Origin: Marisediminitalea alba
GTDB lineage: Bacteria; Pseudomonadota; Gammaproteobacteria; Enterobacterales; Alteromonadaceae
Length of the DNA: 64,000 nt
Assembly: GCF_002993365.1 (NCBI RefSeq)
Contig: NZ_PVNP01000182.1
Location: 1 to 64,000, forward strand
Direction: 5' to 3'
Below, in pieces: positions 18,541 to 29,444 of this stretch. Under the pieces are notes generated by a model, which searched no databases, had not been told where the DNA came from, and was given only the letters and a program-made list of their open reading frames with translations. Positions within the stretch are counted from its first letter, which is position 1. The number at the start of each line of letters is the position of its first letter. Position numbers and translations under genes: made by a program.

Positions 18541-20082
18541 TTACCAAGTTTGTGTCGCTTTAAATTTAGTTAAAGCGTCATTCAACTGAGACTCAATGTC
18601 ATCGTTGTAGTTACCTGTTTCATTGATAGTCTTCATCAGATCAGCGTATTCGCTGTTCATGAATGAATGTAAGGCCGCTTCGAAATCGAGGATCTTGTTC
18701 AGTTCCACGTCTTTCAGATAACCTTTTTCTACCGCAAACAGGGAAACACCAGTATCCGCCACTGACAGTGGAGTGTACTGTTTCTGTTTCATTAGTTCGG
18801 TAACGCGCTCACCGTGCTCAAGCTGGGCACGAGTCGCTTCGTCAAGGTCAGATGCAAACTGCGAGAATGCCGCCAGTTCGCGATACTGAGCCAGGGCTAA
18901 ACGGATACCACCGCCCAGCTTCTTAACGATTTTAGTCTGCGCAGCACCACCAACACGAGATACCGAGATACCAGCGTTAACCGCCGGACGGATACCTGCG
19001 TTGAACAGGTCAGTTTCTAAGAAGATCTGACCGTCAGTAATCGAGATTACGTTAGTTGGTACGAATGCAGATACGTCACCCGCTTGCGTTTCGATAATTG
19101 GCAGTGCCGTTAATGAACCAGTCTGGCCTTTAACTTCGCCGTTAGTGAAACGCTCAACATACTGCTCGTTAACACGTGCAGCACGCTCAAGTAAGCGTGA
19201 GTGAAGATAGAATACGTCACCTGGGTATGCTTCACGACCAGGAGGACGTTTCAGCAGCAGTGAAATTTGACGGTAAGCAACAGCTTGCTTAGACAAATCA
19301 TCATATACGATAAGGGCGTCTTCACCGCGGTCACGGAAGTATTCACCCATAGTACAACCAGAGTATGGCGCCAGGTATTGCAGGGCAGCAGACTCAGAAG
19401 CAGACGCGGCAACAACGATGGTGTGAGCCAGTGCGCCGTGTTCTTCCAGTTTACGTACCACGTTAGCGATAGTAGAGGCTTTCTGACCAACCGCTACGTA
19501 TACACATTTAACGCCAGTACCTTTCTGGTTGATGATGGCATCGATTGCCATCGCTGTTTTACCAGTCTGACGGTCACCGATGATTAACTCACGCTGACCA
19601 CGACCGATTGGAATCATAGAGTCAACAGACTTGTAACCAGTTTGTACTGGTTGATCAACTGACTGACGCTCGATTACGCCCGGTGCGATTTTTTCAACTG
19701 GCTCGAAAGTATCAGTTTCGATAGCACCTTTACCGTCGATTGCTTCACCCAGGGTGTTTACAACACGACCTAACAGTGAACGACCAACCGGTACTTCAAG
19801 GATACGACCAGTAGACTGGACTTTTTGTCCTTCTTGCAGGTCCGAGTAAGGACCCATAACAACTGCACCAACTGAATCTCGTTCAAGGTTTAGTGCAATC
19901 GCGTAACGACCACCAGGAAGCTCAATCATTTCACCCTGCATAACATCGGCCAGGCCGTGAATGCGGATGATACCGTCGGTTACTGCGACGATAGTACCTT
20001 CATTGCGTGCTTCACTGGTTACATCAAACTGTTCAATTCTTTTCTTGATCAGTTCGGCAATTTCAGTGGAATTAAGTTGCAT
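18541..20082 (-). CDS. atpA: ATP synthase F1 alpha subunit
   Basis: A 513-residue alpha subunit, the non-catalytic nucleotide-binding partner of beta. Walker A is [10 protein letters not shown] (about 169-178). The [10 protein letters not shown] beta-barrel region and the arginine-finger segment [20 protein letters not shown] are intact. It lies between atpH and atpG with short gaps, as in E. coli. Confidence 0.98.
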   Translation of the reverse strand: MQLNSTEIAELIKKRIEQFDVTSEARNEGTIVAVTDGIIRIHGLADVMQGEMIELPGGRYAIALNLERDSVGAVVMGPYSDLQEGQKVQSTGRILEVPVGRSLLGRVVNTLGEAIDGKGAIETDTFEPVEKIAPGVIERQSVDQPVQTGYKSVDSMIPIGRGQRELIIGDRQTGKTAMAIDAIINQKGTGVKCVYVAVGQKASTIANVVRKLEEHGALAHTIVVAASASESAALQYLAPYSGCTMGEYFRDRGEDALIVYDDLSKQAVAYRQISLLLKRPPGREAYPGDVFYLHSRLLERAARVNEQYVERFTNGEVKGQTGSLTALPIIETQAGDVSAFVPTNVISITDGQIFLETDLFNAGIRPAVNAGISVSRVGGAAQTKIVKKLGGGIRLALAQYRELAAFSQFASDLDEATRAQLEHGERVTELMKQKQYTPLSVADTGVSLFAVEKGYLKDVELNKILDFEAALHSFMNSEYADLMKTINETGNYNDDIESQLNDALTKFKATQTW

Positions 20083-20095
20083 GCTCTTATCCCCG

Positions 20096-20629
20096 TTATG
20101 CTTGCAACGCGTCTGCGAGACGGTTCAATTTAGATTTCACGGAACCATCGATGACTGTATCACCAGCTTTAACAACTAAGCCGGCTAGCAGGGCAGGATC
20201 CACGTTACAAATAAGCTTCACTTTACGTGCCAAACGTTTTTCTAACGATGTGCTGAGTTCAGATTGCTGTGCTTCGGTAAGCTCAGCTGCAGAGGTAACA
20301 GATACTTCTACTTCTTTTTCATAATCTGCTTTAAGTAAATCAAACAAAGCAGAAATCTCAGGCAACGCAGTTAAACGTTTATTCTCAGCCAGTACTTTTA
20401 CTAAGTTCTGACCATGTTCATCGAGCGAGTCACCACAGACATTAATGTACAGGTCTGCCAGTTTGTCTGCCGCCATCGCACCAGTCGATAACTGATGAAT
20501 CGTTTCGTTTTTCGAAACCTCAGCGGCAAAACTCAGCATTTCCTGCCATTTGGCAATGGCACTTTGCTCAACAGCAAAATCGAAAGCGGCTTTCGCATAG
20601 GGACGAGCTACGGTTGTCAATTCAGACAT
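20096..20629 (-). CDS. atpH: ATP synthase F1 delta subunit
   Basis: A 177-residue delta (OSCP-type) subunit that links the top of F1 to the b-subunit stator. The N-terminal helical domain begins [20 protein letters not shown] and the C-terminal domain has the family motif [20 protein letters not shown]. It lies 13 nt upstream of atpA within the operon. Confidence 0.97.
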   Translation of the reverse strand: MSELTTVARPYAKAAFDFAVEQSAIAKWQEMLSFAAEVSKNETIHQLSTGAMAADKLADLYINVCGDSLDEHGQNLVKVLAENKRLTALPEISALFDLLKADYEKEVEVSVTSAAELTEAQQSELSTSLEKRLARKVKLICNVDPALLAGLVVKAGDTVIDGSVKSKLNRLADALQA

Positions 20630-20644
20630 GGCTCATCTCCTATC

Positions 20645-21115
20645 TCAAAGCTCGGCGACAAGTTTTTCAACAATGTCGCTTTGCGCGCTGGCGTCGATTT
20701 CACGTTCAAGGATCTGCTGTGCGCCGGCAATAGCTAATGCTGCTACCTGCTTACGCAGTTCCTCTTTGGCACGATTGCGTTCAGCTTCAATTTCGGCATA
20801 ACCTTGCGAGATAATTTTTTCACGCTCAGCATGGCCGCGCTGCGTTTCTTCATCAACAAGTTGATTTCCACGCTTCTTAGCCTGCTCGATAATTTCAGCT
20901 GCTTGTGCTTTCGCTTCTTTAAGTTGCTCAGAGACTTTCGCCTGAGCAAGCTCCAGGTCTTTCTCAGCGCGATCAGAAGCCGCTAAGCCATCGGCTATCT
21001 TCTTCTGACGCTCTTCAATCGCAGCCATTAATGGTGGCCATACGTAGCTTTTGCAGAACCACACAAAAACGACGAATGCGATTAATTGACCAATTAGAGT
21101 GGCGTTAATATTCAC
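20645..21115 (-). CDS. atpF: ATP synthase F0 b subunit
   Basis: A 156-residue b subunit: one N-terminal transmembrane helix (about 5-24, [20 protein letters not shown]) followed by a long charged coiled coil that forms the peripheral stalk. It anchors delta and prevents co-rotation of F1. The length equals that of E. coli AtpF. Confidence 0.97.
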   Translation of the reverse strand: MNINATLIGQLIAFVVFVWFCKSYVWPPLMAAIEERQKKIADGLAASDRAEKDLELAQAKVSEQLKEAKAQAAEIIEQAKKRGNQLVDEETQRGHAEREKIISQGYAEIEAERNRAKEELRKQVAALAIAGAQQILEREIDASAQSDIVEKLVAEL

Positions 21116-21164
21116 AACCGCTCCTCCTCATAAATGTTCGCTAATAGACTTGAGTTAATAAAAA

Positions 21165-21398
<234 letters not shown>

Positions 21399-21404
21399 TT
21401 ATAT

Positions 21405-21435
21405 TTAAAGTTAAAGTTAAAAGTTAAAGTTAAAA
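21405..21435 (-). promoter_or_regulatory. tandem-repeat leader before atpE (candidate translational enhancer)
   Basis: Four near-copies of AGTTAAA on the plus strand read on the mRNA strand as repeated U-rich TTTAAC units ending about 19 nt before the atpE ATG, just before the CGGAG ribosome site. In E. coli a U-rich element ahead of atpE (with a TTTTAAC core) raises c-subunit synthesis to meet the ring stoichiometry. This repeat occupies the same place in the operon. Confidence 0.6.
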
Positions 21436-21495
21436 CACGTTTCAATGTGGTTGCCGCGAACTTCCAGGTTACTCGCGACAACCGCTTGTTAGTTT

Positions 21496-22332
<837 letters not shown>

Positions 22333-22441
22333 TCAACCTAAAAAAATTAAAGTTTAAAATGCTTTACTGGTTTCGTCTCTACGACCTTCGCCTTAGTTTA
22401 TTTACGACTAAGGGCGATACGTTTATTTTTTATTGTTAGTA

Positions 22442-22819
22442 CTATCGTTGACGAAACAACGCCAGCCAGTAGCTGACCGTTGCTATTGCAAATCCGGCAA
22501 ATACCGGCAGCGGTTCTAACTTTAAACCTGCAAACGCAATAGCAAACAAAATTACTGTTGCAGCCAGTTTTAACTTTGAGCCCTGGCTGAAACTTTTCGT
22601 GACCAGTCTTAACTGACTCGCCCCGGCATATCTGAACGCAAACAATGCGAAAATCTGATTGGGTAAGATACTGATGATAGTCCCCGCTGCAAAAGCTAAG
22701 GCTTTATCAACGGTACTCAACAACCCTGTTATGAGAATGAAAATCAGCGCACATATAGTCTGAAAAAGCGCCGCTTTTTTGGCCACTGATTTTCCTTTGT
22801 CGGCCAAGTTTTTTGTCAC
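22442..22819 (-). CDS. atpI: ATP synthase assembly protein AtpI
   Basis: A 125-residue membrane protein with four hydrophobic segments and the AtpI/UncI pattern GTIISILPNQIFALFAFRYAG. AtpI assists assembly of the c-ring and precedes the structural genes as the first gene of the operon. The start is GTG (22817-22819); the nearby ATG runs straight into a stop in another frame. Confidence 0.9.
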   Translation of the reverse strand: MTKNLADKGKSVAKKAALFQTICALIFILITGLLSTVDKALAFAAGTIISILPNQIFALFAFRYAGASQLRLVTKSFSQGSKLKLAATVILFAIAFAGLKLEPLPVFAGFAIATVSYWLALFRQR

Positions 22820-22859
22820 ATGTATTCTCTGGTTGTGAAACCCAACAAAAAGCGACAGA

Positions 22860-22887
22860 AGTATACTGTTTTAGCGGTAGAATTCAA
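22860..22887 (-). promoter_or_regulatory. sigma-70 promoter of the atp operon
   Basis: On the minus strand TTGAAT (22882-22887) and TATACT (22860-22865) are separated by 16 bp. It lies about 40 bp upstream of atpI and is the only good promoter in the parB-atpI gap. Confidence 0.65.
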
Positions 22888-22960
22888 CCGTTATGGATTT
22901 TTTGTATGTTATTGTGAAAATTTTCTGAGTCTATAACAGAAGGTCAGACGAGTTAGCCGC

Positions 22961-22980
22961 AAAAATCGCCTTAAAAAGGC
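22961..22980 (-). terminator. rho-independent terminator of the mnmG-rsmG-parA-parB unit
   Basis: On the minus strand GCCTT and AAGGC enclose a TTT loop and are followed by GATTTTT. The hairpin begins at the last base of the parB stop codon. Confidence 0.75.
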
Positions 22981-23855
22981 TATTTTATCCGCGACAAAAT
23001 ACCGTCGAGCTGGTCTAAATCATTAAAGTTTATCACCAGCTTACCTTTCCCTTTCGCGTTATGGTCAATCGACACTTTAGCACCCAGGTTATCCGACAAC
23101 TTATTCACCAGACTTTTCACATCCGGGTCGATTTCTTTGGGGGGTTTGGGTTCTGCAGGTTCAAGAATTTTACGCACCAGTTTTTCGGTATCACGAACGG
23201 TGAGCGCCTTGCCAGAAACAATTTGCGCGGCATCAGACTGAGATTCACCTTCCAGCGCCAGTAAAGCACGGGCGTGACCCATTTCTATATCACCGTGTTC
23301 AACCAGTAACTTTACATCGTCGTTAAGATTATTGAGGCGTAACAGATTGGTAATGGTCGTACGTGACTTACCTACCGCCTCGGCCACTTCCTGGTGAGTT
23401 AATTCAAACTCGTTCATTAAGCGGTCCAGTGCCTGGGCTTCTTCCATGGCATTGAGGTCTTCACGCTGAATGTTTTCGATCAGCGCAATGGCCACGGCGG
23501 CTTCGTCGGGAACGTCCTTAATCAGGCAGGGAACTACATCCAGTTGCGCCAGCTGCGCGGCACGCCACCGGCGTTCACCGGCAATAATTTCATATTTGTC
23601 AGTACTTACTAACCGCACAACGATTGGCTGGATAACACCTTGCGATCGGATAGAGGAGGCCAGTTCTTCCAGCGCCTCCAGCGACATATCTTTACGGGGT
23701 TGATATTTGCCAGGCTGCAAAAATTCGATAGGCAGTTTTCTCAATTCACTGTTTTGTGAAGTTACGGCTTCGCCATCTTCGCTGCGTGAGGCTGACTGAC
23801 TGGTAGCTAGCAATGCATCCAGCCCGCGTCCTAATCCTCTTCTTTTTGCTGACAT
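22980..23855 (-). CDS. parB: chromosome-partitioning protein ParB
   Basis: A 291-residue ParB. The N-terminal CTPase domain carries the patch GERRWRAAQLA (box II) and the box I region LQPGKYQPRKDM. A helix-turn-helix segment follows (LTHQEVAEAVGKSRTTITN, about 152-171), then a C-terminal dimerisation region (about 230-291). It loads at parS and spreads as a CTP-dependent clamp to recruit ParA and SMC-type condensin. Two matching parS sites lie in recF, about 15 kb away. Confidence 0.97.
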   Translation of the reverse strand: MSAKRRGLGRGLDALLATSQSASRSEDGEAVTSQNSELRKLPIEFLQPGKYQPRKDMSLEALEELASSIRSQGVIQPIVVRLVSTDKYEIIAGERRWRAAQLAQLDVVPCLIKDVPDEAAVAIALIENIQREDLNAMEEAQALDRLMNEFELTHQEVAEAVGKSRTTITNLLRLNNLNDDVKLLVEHGDIEMGHARALLALEGESQSDAAQIVSGKALTVRDTEKLVRKILEPAEPKPPKEIDPDVKSLVNKLSDNLGAKVSIDHNAKGKGKLVINFNDLDQLDGILSRIK

Positions 23856-23885
23856 AATATCCTCAATGCCTGAATGTTCTTTTTC

Positions 23886-24680
23886 TTAACTAGCCTTGGC
23901 AGGCATTTCTGACGTTTTATCCCGGCGTCGCAAAATTTCTCCGGCCAGCGCCAGGTAGGCTTTGGCGCCAGTCGATGATTTATCGTAATACATGGCTGGC
24001 GCGCCAAAACTTGGGGCTTCAGCAAGACGTACATTGCGAGGGATCACGGTACGGTATACCTGCTCGCCAAAATGCCGTTTGAGTTGTTCAGACACATCAT
24101 TGGCCAGGCGATTACGCGGATCATACATGGTCCGCAGCACACCTTCTATTTTTAATTCCGGATTAACCACCGAAGCCAGTTTCTGAATCGTGTCCATCAA
24201 CGCCGTGAGTCCCTCCAGTGCATAATATTCGCACTGCATGGGCACTAAAATTGAATCAGCGGCTGCCAGCGCGTTAACCGTAAGCAGGTTCAGCGACGGC
24301 GGGCAGTCGATAAAAATGAAATCGTAGTAATCGCGAACCGACTGCAGGGCATTGCGCAAACGCACTTCGCGGGCAAACTGTTCCATGAGTTTAATTTCGG
24401 CCGCGGTAACGTCGCCATTGGCGGCAATTAAATCGTATTTACCCGAGGTACTTTTAACGATGACTTCGTCAACCGGCTTGTCTTCAATCAGCATTTCGTA
24501 GCTGGTTGCATCAACCTCGTACTTATCCACGCCGCTCCCCATGGTAGCGTTACCCTGTGGATCCAGGTCAATCAGTAACACTTTGCGTTTTGTGGCAGCC
24601 ATTGACGCAGATACGTTTACTGCCGTAGTGGTTTTACCCACACCGCCCTTTTGATTTGCGATTGCAATTACTTTAGCCAC
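23886..24680 (-). CDS. parA: chromosome-partitioning ATPase ParA
   Basis: About 264 residues. The deviant Walker A KGGVGKTT (11-18) and the segment [14 protein letters not shown] define ParA/Soj. I prefer the GTG at 24678-24680, which gives the family-typical N-terminus [13 protein letters not shown] and has GGGATC before it; a TTG at 24692 would add four residues. It acts with ParB in origin segregation. It follows rsmG by 12 nt from the chosen start. Confidence 0.95.
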   Translation of the reverse strand: MAKVIAIANQKGGVGKTTTAVNVSASMAATKRKVLLIDLDPQGNATMGSGVDKYEVDATSYEMLIEDKPVDEVIVKSTSGKYDLIAANGDVTAAEIKLMEQFAREVRLRNALQSVRDYYDFIFIDCPPSLNLLTVNALAAADSILVPMQCEYYALEGLTALMDTIQKLASVVNPELKIEGVLRTMYDPRNRLANDVSEQLKRHFGEQVYRTVIPRNVRLAEAPSFGAPAMYYDKSSTGAKAYLALAGEILRRRDKTSEMPAKAS

Positions 24681-24692
24681 GTTTGATCCCAA

Positions 24693-25331
24693 CTATGATT
24701 TTTGAACCGTCAGCAGGTGACGTTCGCCTTCCAGCCCCGGTACGAATAGCTCTACAGATGATTCCAGAGTACAGGTAGCCGGAATGGCAGCGATTTCGTC
24801 GGTCGGATACTGGCCTTTCAGTGCCAGAAACTTCCCTTGAGTATCTACCAGATGCTCACACCAGTGCAACATATCTTTCAGCGAGGCAAATGCCCGACTG
24901 AGTACTGCATCATAGTACTGCGCGGGCACGTGTTCCTCAACCCGGCTTTGGATGGGCTCGATATTGACCAATTTCATCTCGAATGCACATTGCTTCATAA
25001 AGCGCACCCGCTTACCCAGGCTATCGAGTAACGTGAAGTGCTTATCCGGGCAGGCAATGGCCAGTGGAATACCTGGTAAACCGGGGCCGGTACCCACATC
25101 GATGTAGCGCTGGTCGGTTAAAAACGGCGCCACAGCCAGTGAATCCAGGATGTGCTTTACCATCATCTGTTCGGGCTCACGAACCGATGTCAGGTTAAAC
25201 GCCTTGTTCCACTTGTGGATACGTTCAACATAGTCGAGCAACAAACTTTGCTGTTCTTCAGACAGCACCAATGACATCGCATCGATGCCGTCGCGTAAAA
25301 TGATACTTAGTTTTTGTCGGTCAAAACTCAT
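24693..25331 (-). CDS. rsmG: 16S rRNA m7G527 methyltransferase
   Basis: A 212-residue SAM-dependent methyltransferase (GidB). The SAM loop is [16 protein letters not shown] and the family segment [18 protein letters not shown] is near residues 40-57. It methylates G527 of 16S rRNA. The start ATG directly abuts the mnmG stop (TAAATG), so the two genes are translationally linked, as is common beside oriC. Confidence 0.96.
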   Translation of the reverse strand: MSFDRQKLSIILRDGIDAMSLVLSEEQQSLLLDYVERIHKWNKAFNLTSVREPEQMMVKHILDSLAVAPFLTDQRYIDVGTGPGLPGIPLAIACPDKHFTLLDSLGKRVRFMKQCAFEMKLVNIEPIQSRVEEHVPAQYYDAVLSRAFASLKDMLHWCEHLVDTQGKFLALKGQYPTDEIAAIPATCTLESSVELFVPGLEGERHLLTVQKS

Positions 25332-27233
25332 TTAGGCAGACTGCTTCTCGTGTTTACGTAACATGCCGTGTTTTTTCAGGTAAACCAACAGCAGCGAAAT
25401 GGCGGCCGGCGTAATTCCTGAAATCCGTGCTGCTTTGCCAATAGTTTCCGGGCGGGCATCGGTAAGCTTAGCCACTACCTCATTGGACAGCCCGGATATT
25501 TTACTGTAATCAAAGTCTGCTGGTAACAGGGTATTTTCATGGCGCTGGGTTTTCGCGATCTCGTCGAGCTGACGAGCGATGTAACCGGCGTACTTGATCT
25601 GGATCTCCACCTGCTCGGCAGCAATGGGATCGGCAAGGCCCGGCCCCAGTGATTCAATACTCATCAATGACGAATAGGTCATTTCCGGACGACGGATTAG
25701 CTCTTCCAGTGAATGTTCGCGGCTCACCGGGTTTTTAAGCAACGTGTTTAACTCAGCAACCGCGGCGTGTTCAGGATGGATCCACTGACCACGCAAACGC
25801 TGTTGTTCCTGTTCAACCGCTTCCATTTTGGCATTAAAGGCCTGCCAGCGCTCATCATCCACCAGCCCGATATCGCGGCCTGCAGCAGTAAGACGCATAT
25901 CGGCGTTATCTTCGCGCAGCAGCAGGCGGTATTCAGCCCGGCTGGTAAACATGCGGTACGGTTCTTTAGTCCCCATCGTTGCCAGATCGTCAATCAGTAC
26001 GCCCATGTAGGCCTGATCGCGACGCAGGATCAGCGGATCTTTTTGCTGTACCTGTAAGGCCGCGTTGGCACCGGCAATAAGACCCTGAGCACCGGCTTCT
26101 TCGTAGCCGGTAGTACCGTTAATCTGGCCGGCAAAGAACAGACCATCAATGTACTTGGTTTCCAGGGTTTGTTTGAGGTCGCGGGGATCAAAGAAGTCAT
26201 ACTCAATGGCATAACCCGGACGAATGATATGCGCGTTTTCAAAGCCTTTGATGGAATGGATCAGCGCCTGCTGAATATCAAAGGGCAGGCTGGTTGAGAT
26301 CCCGTTTGGATACACCTCAACGCTGTTCAGCCCCTCAGGCTCAACAAAGATCTGATGTGAGTTCTTATCGGCAAAACGGGTAATTTTATCTTCGATGCTG
26401 GGGCAATAACGCGGTCCAACGCCTTCAATCACACCGGTAAACATCGGTGAACGATCCAGTCCGCCACGAATAATCTCGTGGGTTTGCTCGTTAGTATGGG
26501 TGATGTAGCACGGGATCTGCTGCGGATGCATTTCACGGTTACCCATAAACGAGAACACCGGTGCCGGCGTGTCGCCAGGCTGTGCCTGCATTACATCAAA
26601 ATTCAGACTACGGATATCCAGTCGTGCCGGGGTACCGGTTTTAAGACGATCGACTCTGAACGGCAGCGCTCGTAACCGTTCGGCCAGGGCAATTGACGGT
26701 GGATCGCCGGCACGCCCGCCACGATAATTCTCCAGACCAATGTGAATGGTACCGCCCAGGAATGTACCAACGGTTAACACCACGGTTTTCGCCCGGAACT
26801 TCAGGCCCATCTGGGTTACCACACCACAGACGCGATCGTTTTCGACGATCAGATCATCACAGCTTTGTTGGAACAGCGTGAGGTTTGGCTGGTTTTCCAC
26901 GATGTTGCGGATCGCCTGACGATATAAGCTTCGGTCAGCCTGGGCGCGGGTTGCACGCACAGCAGGGCCTTTGCTGGAGTTAAGCGTTCTGAACTGGATC
27001 CCGCCCTGATCGATAGCCAGTGCCATTGCACCACCTAAGGCATCGATTTCTTTTACCAGATGGCCTTTACCAATACCACCGATCGCAGGGTTACACGACA
27101 TCTGGCCGATGGTTTCGACATTATGGGTAAGTAATAGGGTACGCACGCCCATACGGGCAGCAGCAAGTGCAGCTTCGGTACCGGCGTGACCGCCGCCAAC
27201 TACGATGACATCGTAATCCTGCTGATAAAACAT
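25332..27233 (-). CDS. mnmG: tRNA uridine-34 carboxymethylaminomethyl modification enzyme
   Basis: A 633-residue GidA/MnmG. The FAD-binding loop is [12 protein letters not shown] (about 11-22), followed by [16 protein letters not shown] and the second signature [18 protein letters not shown]. With MnmE (encoded 3 kb away) it makes cmnm5U34 in tRNAs. It lies just left of oriC and is transcribed away from it, the classic gidA-oriC order. Confidence 0.97.
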   Translation of the reverse strand: MFYQQDYDVIVVGGGHAGTEAALAAARMGVRTLLLTHNVETIGQMSCNPAIGGIGKGHLVKEIDALGGAMALAIDQGGIQFRTLNSSKGPAVRATRAQADRSLYRQAIRNIVENQPNLTLFQQSCDDLIVENDRVCGVVTQMGLKFRAKTVVLTVGTFLGGTIHIGLENYRGGRAGDPPSIALAERLRALPFRVDRLKTGTPARLDIRSLNFDVMQAQPGDTPAPVFSFMGNREMHPQQIPCYITHTNEQTHEIIRGGLDRSPMFTGVIEGVGPRYCPSIEDKITRFADKNSHQIFVEPEGLNSVEVYPNGISTSLPFDIQQALIHSIKGFENAHIIRPGYAIEYDFFDPRDLKQTLETKYIDGLFFAGQINGTTGYEEAGAQGLIAGANAALQVQQKDPLILRRDQAYMGVLIDDLATMGTKEPYRMFTSRAEYRLLLREDNADMRLTAAGRDIGLVDDERWQAFNAKMEAVEQEQQRLRGQWIHPEHAAVAELNTLLKNPVSREHSLEELIRRPEMTYSSLMSIESLGPGLADPIAAEQVEIQIKYAGYIARQLDEIAKTQRHENTLLPADFDYSKISGLSNEVVAKLTDARPETIGKAARISGITPAAISLLLVYLKKHGMLRKHEKQSA

Positions 27234-27294
27234 AGTTACCTCACTAATTACCTAACTGGACGAAGTATTAGCCAGTGGAGAAAAAAGGGCGCGT

Positions 27295-27323
27295 ATTTTA
27301 GCTGAGTTCTTGGCTAATGAAAA
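27295..27323 (-). promoter_or_regulatory. candidate mnmG promoter
   Basis: On the minus strand TTTTCA (27318-27323) and TAAAAT (27295-27300) are separated by 17 bp. The -35 is a weak match. In E. coli gidA transcription beside oriC helps unwinding. Confidence 0.35.
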
Positions 27324-27374
27324 TGGTTAAATTTTCTACATTTTGCTGGTAAAGCTGAAAAGCGGATCGTGTTA

Positions 27375-27421
27375 TTAAAGTATAGGATCTATTTAGATCT
27401 TTTATATTTATTCTTATTAGG
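27375..27421. other. DNA-unwinding element of oriC
   Basis: An AT-rich stretch with 13-mer-like repeats GATCTATTTAGAT (27386-27398) and GATCTTTTATATT (27396-27408), then TTCTTATTAGGGATC. These resemble the L/M/R 13-mers (GATCTnTTnTTTT) of E. coli oriC. Confidence 0.8.
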
Positions 27422-27693
27422 GATCGCCAGATCTGTGTGTAAGTCATTTTTCCTTATTTAAAACATGATATTACGCGATCAATAAGATCTGGAATACCCC
27501 GATCACAACTCTACTGGGATCCTGTGTATAAGGCACTGTTTTATCCACATGCCAGCACCGACCGGATCTTATCACAATTCAGATCAAAGCTTGTACACAG
27601 CTACTTCTCAGAGGTTATTCACAGCAGTGATCTAGCTTTGATCTAACTGGGGATAACTTGTTTAATAGATCCAGGATCCGATCGGCCTGCAAC

Positions 27694-27706
27694 CCGTATT
27701 ATACGG
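27694..27706. repeat. small perfect palindrome inside oriC
   Basis: CCGTAT and ATACGG flank a single T (27694-27706), between the left and right groups of DnaA boxes. Its role is unknown. Confidence 0.5.
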
Positions 27707-27913
27707 CTTATAGCGGCGTTTTACTGTGGAAAAGAGTTATTCAGATCTTAATGGTTTTGGATCCGTGGATCACGTTTTCGATCCGATCATGGTGTGCCGC
27801 GATGTTGATAAAAATAATGTGAAGCGGGCTATTGAGGATGTTTTTTTATTGTTCGAGGGGAGTTTATAGCTATCGAATGGATGCTTTTATACGTGAATCG
27901 TCGAAATAAGCGA

Positions 27914-27940
27914 TAAAAAAACGCCGTATAAACGGCGCTT
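27914..27940 (-). terminator. terminator of the mioC-dnaT-dnaC operon, facing oriC
   Basis: On the minus strand CGCCGT and ACGGCG arms enclose a 4-nt loop and are followed by seven T. It lies 20 nt past the dnaC stop and before the origin, so it should keep transcription out of oriC. Confidence 0.88.
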
Positions 27941-27960
27941 CTCATTGATTTGTGTGGGCG

Positions 27961-28782
27961 TTAGCGGACCTGATTAGGCTGATAGCGAGGTGCTGAGGTG
28001 ACCTGATCTTCTTCGTCGAGAGTGAGGCCTTTACGTCGGCTCGGGCCGGAAAACCTGACCTTGTAGGTATCGTACTCTTTGAGCGATTCAAAGCAGTAGC
28101 GGCCCAGAGCCTGTTCCAGATCGCCGAGGTTGTGGTTGGTGATCAGAATACAGTTTTTCTTGTTTACCAGGCGCTGACGCAGCAGATTACCCAGCCAGCT
28201 TTGCGAGTTTTTCTTTAATACGGTTTCGTTAACGCAAACTTCGTCGAGGATCAGCATGTCCACATCGAGTAGTTCCTGATGGGCGGCACGGAATTTTTGC
28301 CCGGCGTTGTCCTGAGAGCCAAAGTCATAGGCAGAATGACGCATTTCCAGCAGCGTGGAGAGCTGGCGGTACAACACGGTGACTTCATACTGGTCGATAA
28401 GTTGATGTGCAATAGCGCCGGCTATGTGCGATTTACCGCGCCCATAGTCTCCGTAGAATATCATCATGTGTGAGCCCGCCTCTCGCCAGGCTTTGTCTTC
28501 GTGGGCGGCAATAAAAGACTGGGCAATGCTGACCGCTTCAACCACGTCATCACTGTCTTCAATTAAATTGGCGAAGGTCCAGCGAGGATTAAGGTCTGAG
28601 CGACCATGCAGCATTTCGATGCGCTGCTTTTTGGATTGTTGCTGGAGCTGGGCGATTTCCTGATTGGCCTGAGCTTCGTATTGCTTTCGCAGCGTCTTGT
28701 AATCGATATATTCAGATTCATTTGGCACCGCTTTACCCAGCGTTCTGGCCAGTGAGTTAAGTTTATCTTTAAATGAATCCAT
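27961..28782 (-). CDS. dnaC: DnaC-like replicative helicase loader
   Basis: A 273-residue AAA+ protein of the DnaC/DnaI type. Walker A is GDYGRGKSH (111-119), Walker B MLILDE (176-181), and a probable sensor-1 Asn lies in CILITNHNLGDL. The N-terminal helical region (1-60) would bind DnaB. These proteins load the DnaB helicase onto single-stranded DNA at the origin. Here the gene is the last of a mioC-dnaT-dnaC operon that ends beside oriC, whereas E. coli dnaTC lies far from its origin. Confidence 0.88.
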   Translation of the reverse strand: MDSFKDKLNSLARTLGKAVPNESEYIDYKTLRKQYEAQANQEIAQLQQQSKKQRIEMLHGRSDLNPRWTFANLIEDSDDVVEAVSIAQSFIAAHEDKAWREAGSHMMIFYGDYGRGKSHIAGAIAHQLIDQYEVTVLYRQLSTLLEMRHSAYDFGSQDNAGQKFRAAHQELLDVDMLILDEVCVNETVLKKNSQSWLGNLLRQRLVNKKNCILITNHNLGDLEQALGRYCFESLKEYDTYKVRFSGPSRRKGLTLDEEDQVTSAPRYQPNQVR

Positions 28783-28784
28783 GA

Positions 28785-29444
28785 TTAATTTTTACCTGAT
28801 TTATTGGCGTATTTAGCAACAAGCTGTCTGGCATTATCATCTGCTTCGATGCCCGGTTCAACGGTGACAACCTGATTACCCACTTTTTTTGTGGCCTGAT
28901 AGCCTTTGGCGGTGCGGCGGTTCTTCAACGCGTAGGTGAACTTCTGTGTCCATTGATAGCTGCTGAATACCGCTTCCGGACGGCCCAACCAATAGGCCAC
29001 AAACTCACCAATGTCCTGTTCATCAAAACTTTTATCAATTAATCCAATCAGCGCTGCGATATCATCAAACACCTTTTGTTCTGGTTGCCAGTCGCGATGC
29101 ATGGCGTAGTGTTGCTGATGAAAGGGCTGATAGCCCTGGGTATTGCTGATAAGGGGTAACAGAACGCGTTTGCCATTAAGCGACATATCCAGGCTCAGTG
29201 ATTCAGGTAATGACACCAGTCCGGCCTGAGTGAGTTCTTCCAGCAAGGTATTAATCTCACGGCCGCGAGTCACCGGCTCCCGTTGCGGGTCGCTGTTCAT
29301 CAAAGCCAGTAGCTCTTTGTACTGCAGCGGGTTAGATAACAATGTGTCCTGATTGGCTTTGGGACGTAGTGCCAGACAATATAGTACCCTTGCCGCATTG
29401 CTCAGCGGTGAGGTAAGGGCATTTAATTCGGCCTGGGTAAACAT
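28785..29444 (-). CDS. dnaT: DnaT-like primosomal protein
   Basis: A 219-residue protein whose C-terminal half carries the DnaT DNA-binding domain: DWQPEQKVFDDIAALIGL, then EFVAYWLGRPEAV and SYQWTQKFTYAL. DnaT takes part in PriA-dependent restart and helicase loading with DnaC. The N-terminal half (about 1-110) is a winged-helix-like region with little clear similarity. Its ATG abuts the mioC stop (TAAATG), and only 2 nt separate it from dnaC, indicating strict co-expression. Confidence 0.85.
   Translation of the reverse strand: MFTQAELNALTSPLSNAARVLYCLALRPKANQDTLLSNPLQYKELLALMNSDPQREPVTRGREINTLLEELTQAGLVSLPESLSLDMSLNGKRVLLPLISNTQGYQPFHQQHYAMHRDWQPEQKVFDDIAALIGLIDKSFDEQDIGEFVAYWLGRPEAVFSSYQWTQKFTYALKNRRTAKGYQATKKVGNQVVTVEPGIEADDNARQLVAKYANKSGKN

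Larger units (their letters stand above)
27365..27788. other. oriC: replication origin oriC
   Basis: This region has 21 GATC sites within 424 bp. DnaA boxes matching TTWTNCACA lie at 27523-27531 (TGTGTATAA), 27541-27549 (TTATCCACA), 27615-27623 (TTATTCACA) and 27725-27733 (TGTGGAAAA). One-mismatch boxes lie at 27434-27442, 27591-27599, 27648-27656 and 27737-27745. An AT-rich element with 13-mer-like repeats forms the left edge. The order of DNA-unwinding element, GATC-rich stretch and DnaA boxes, and its place next to mnmG, match E. coli-type oriC. The box nearest the unwinding element (TGTGTGTAA) is degenerate compared with the strong R1 of E. coli. The gap 27234-27960 holds no gene. Confidence 0.93.

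Noticed and set aside
24922..24937. CACGTG in rsmG as a parS site
   Set aside because: The flanks (CGCGGG and TTCCTC) do not fit the palindrome.
26478..26881. Open frames antisense to mnmG
   Set aside because: They mirror the codon pattern of the real gene and have no ribosome sites.
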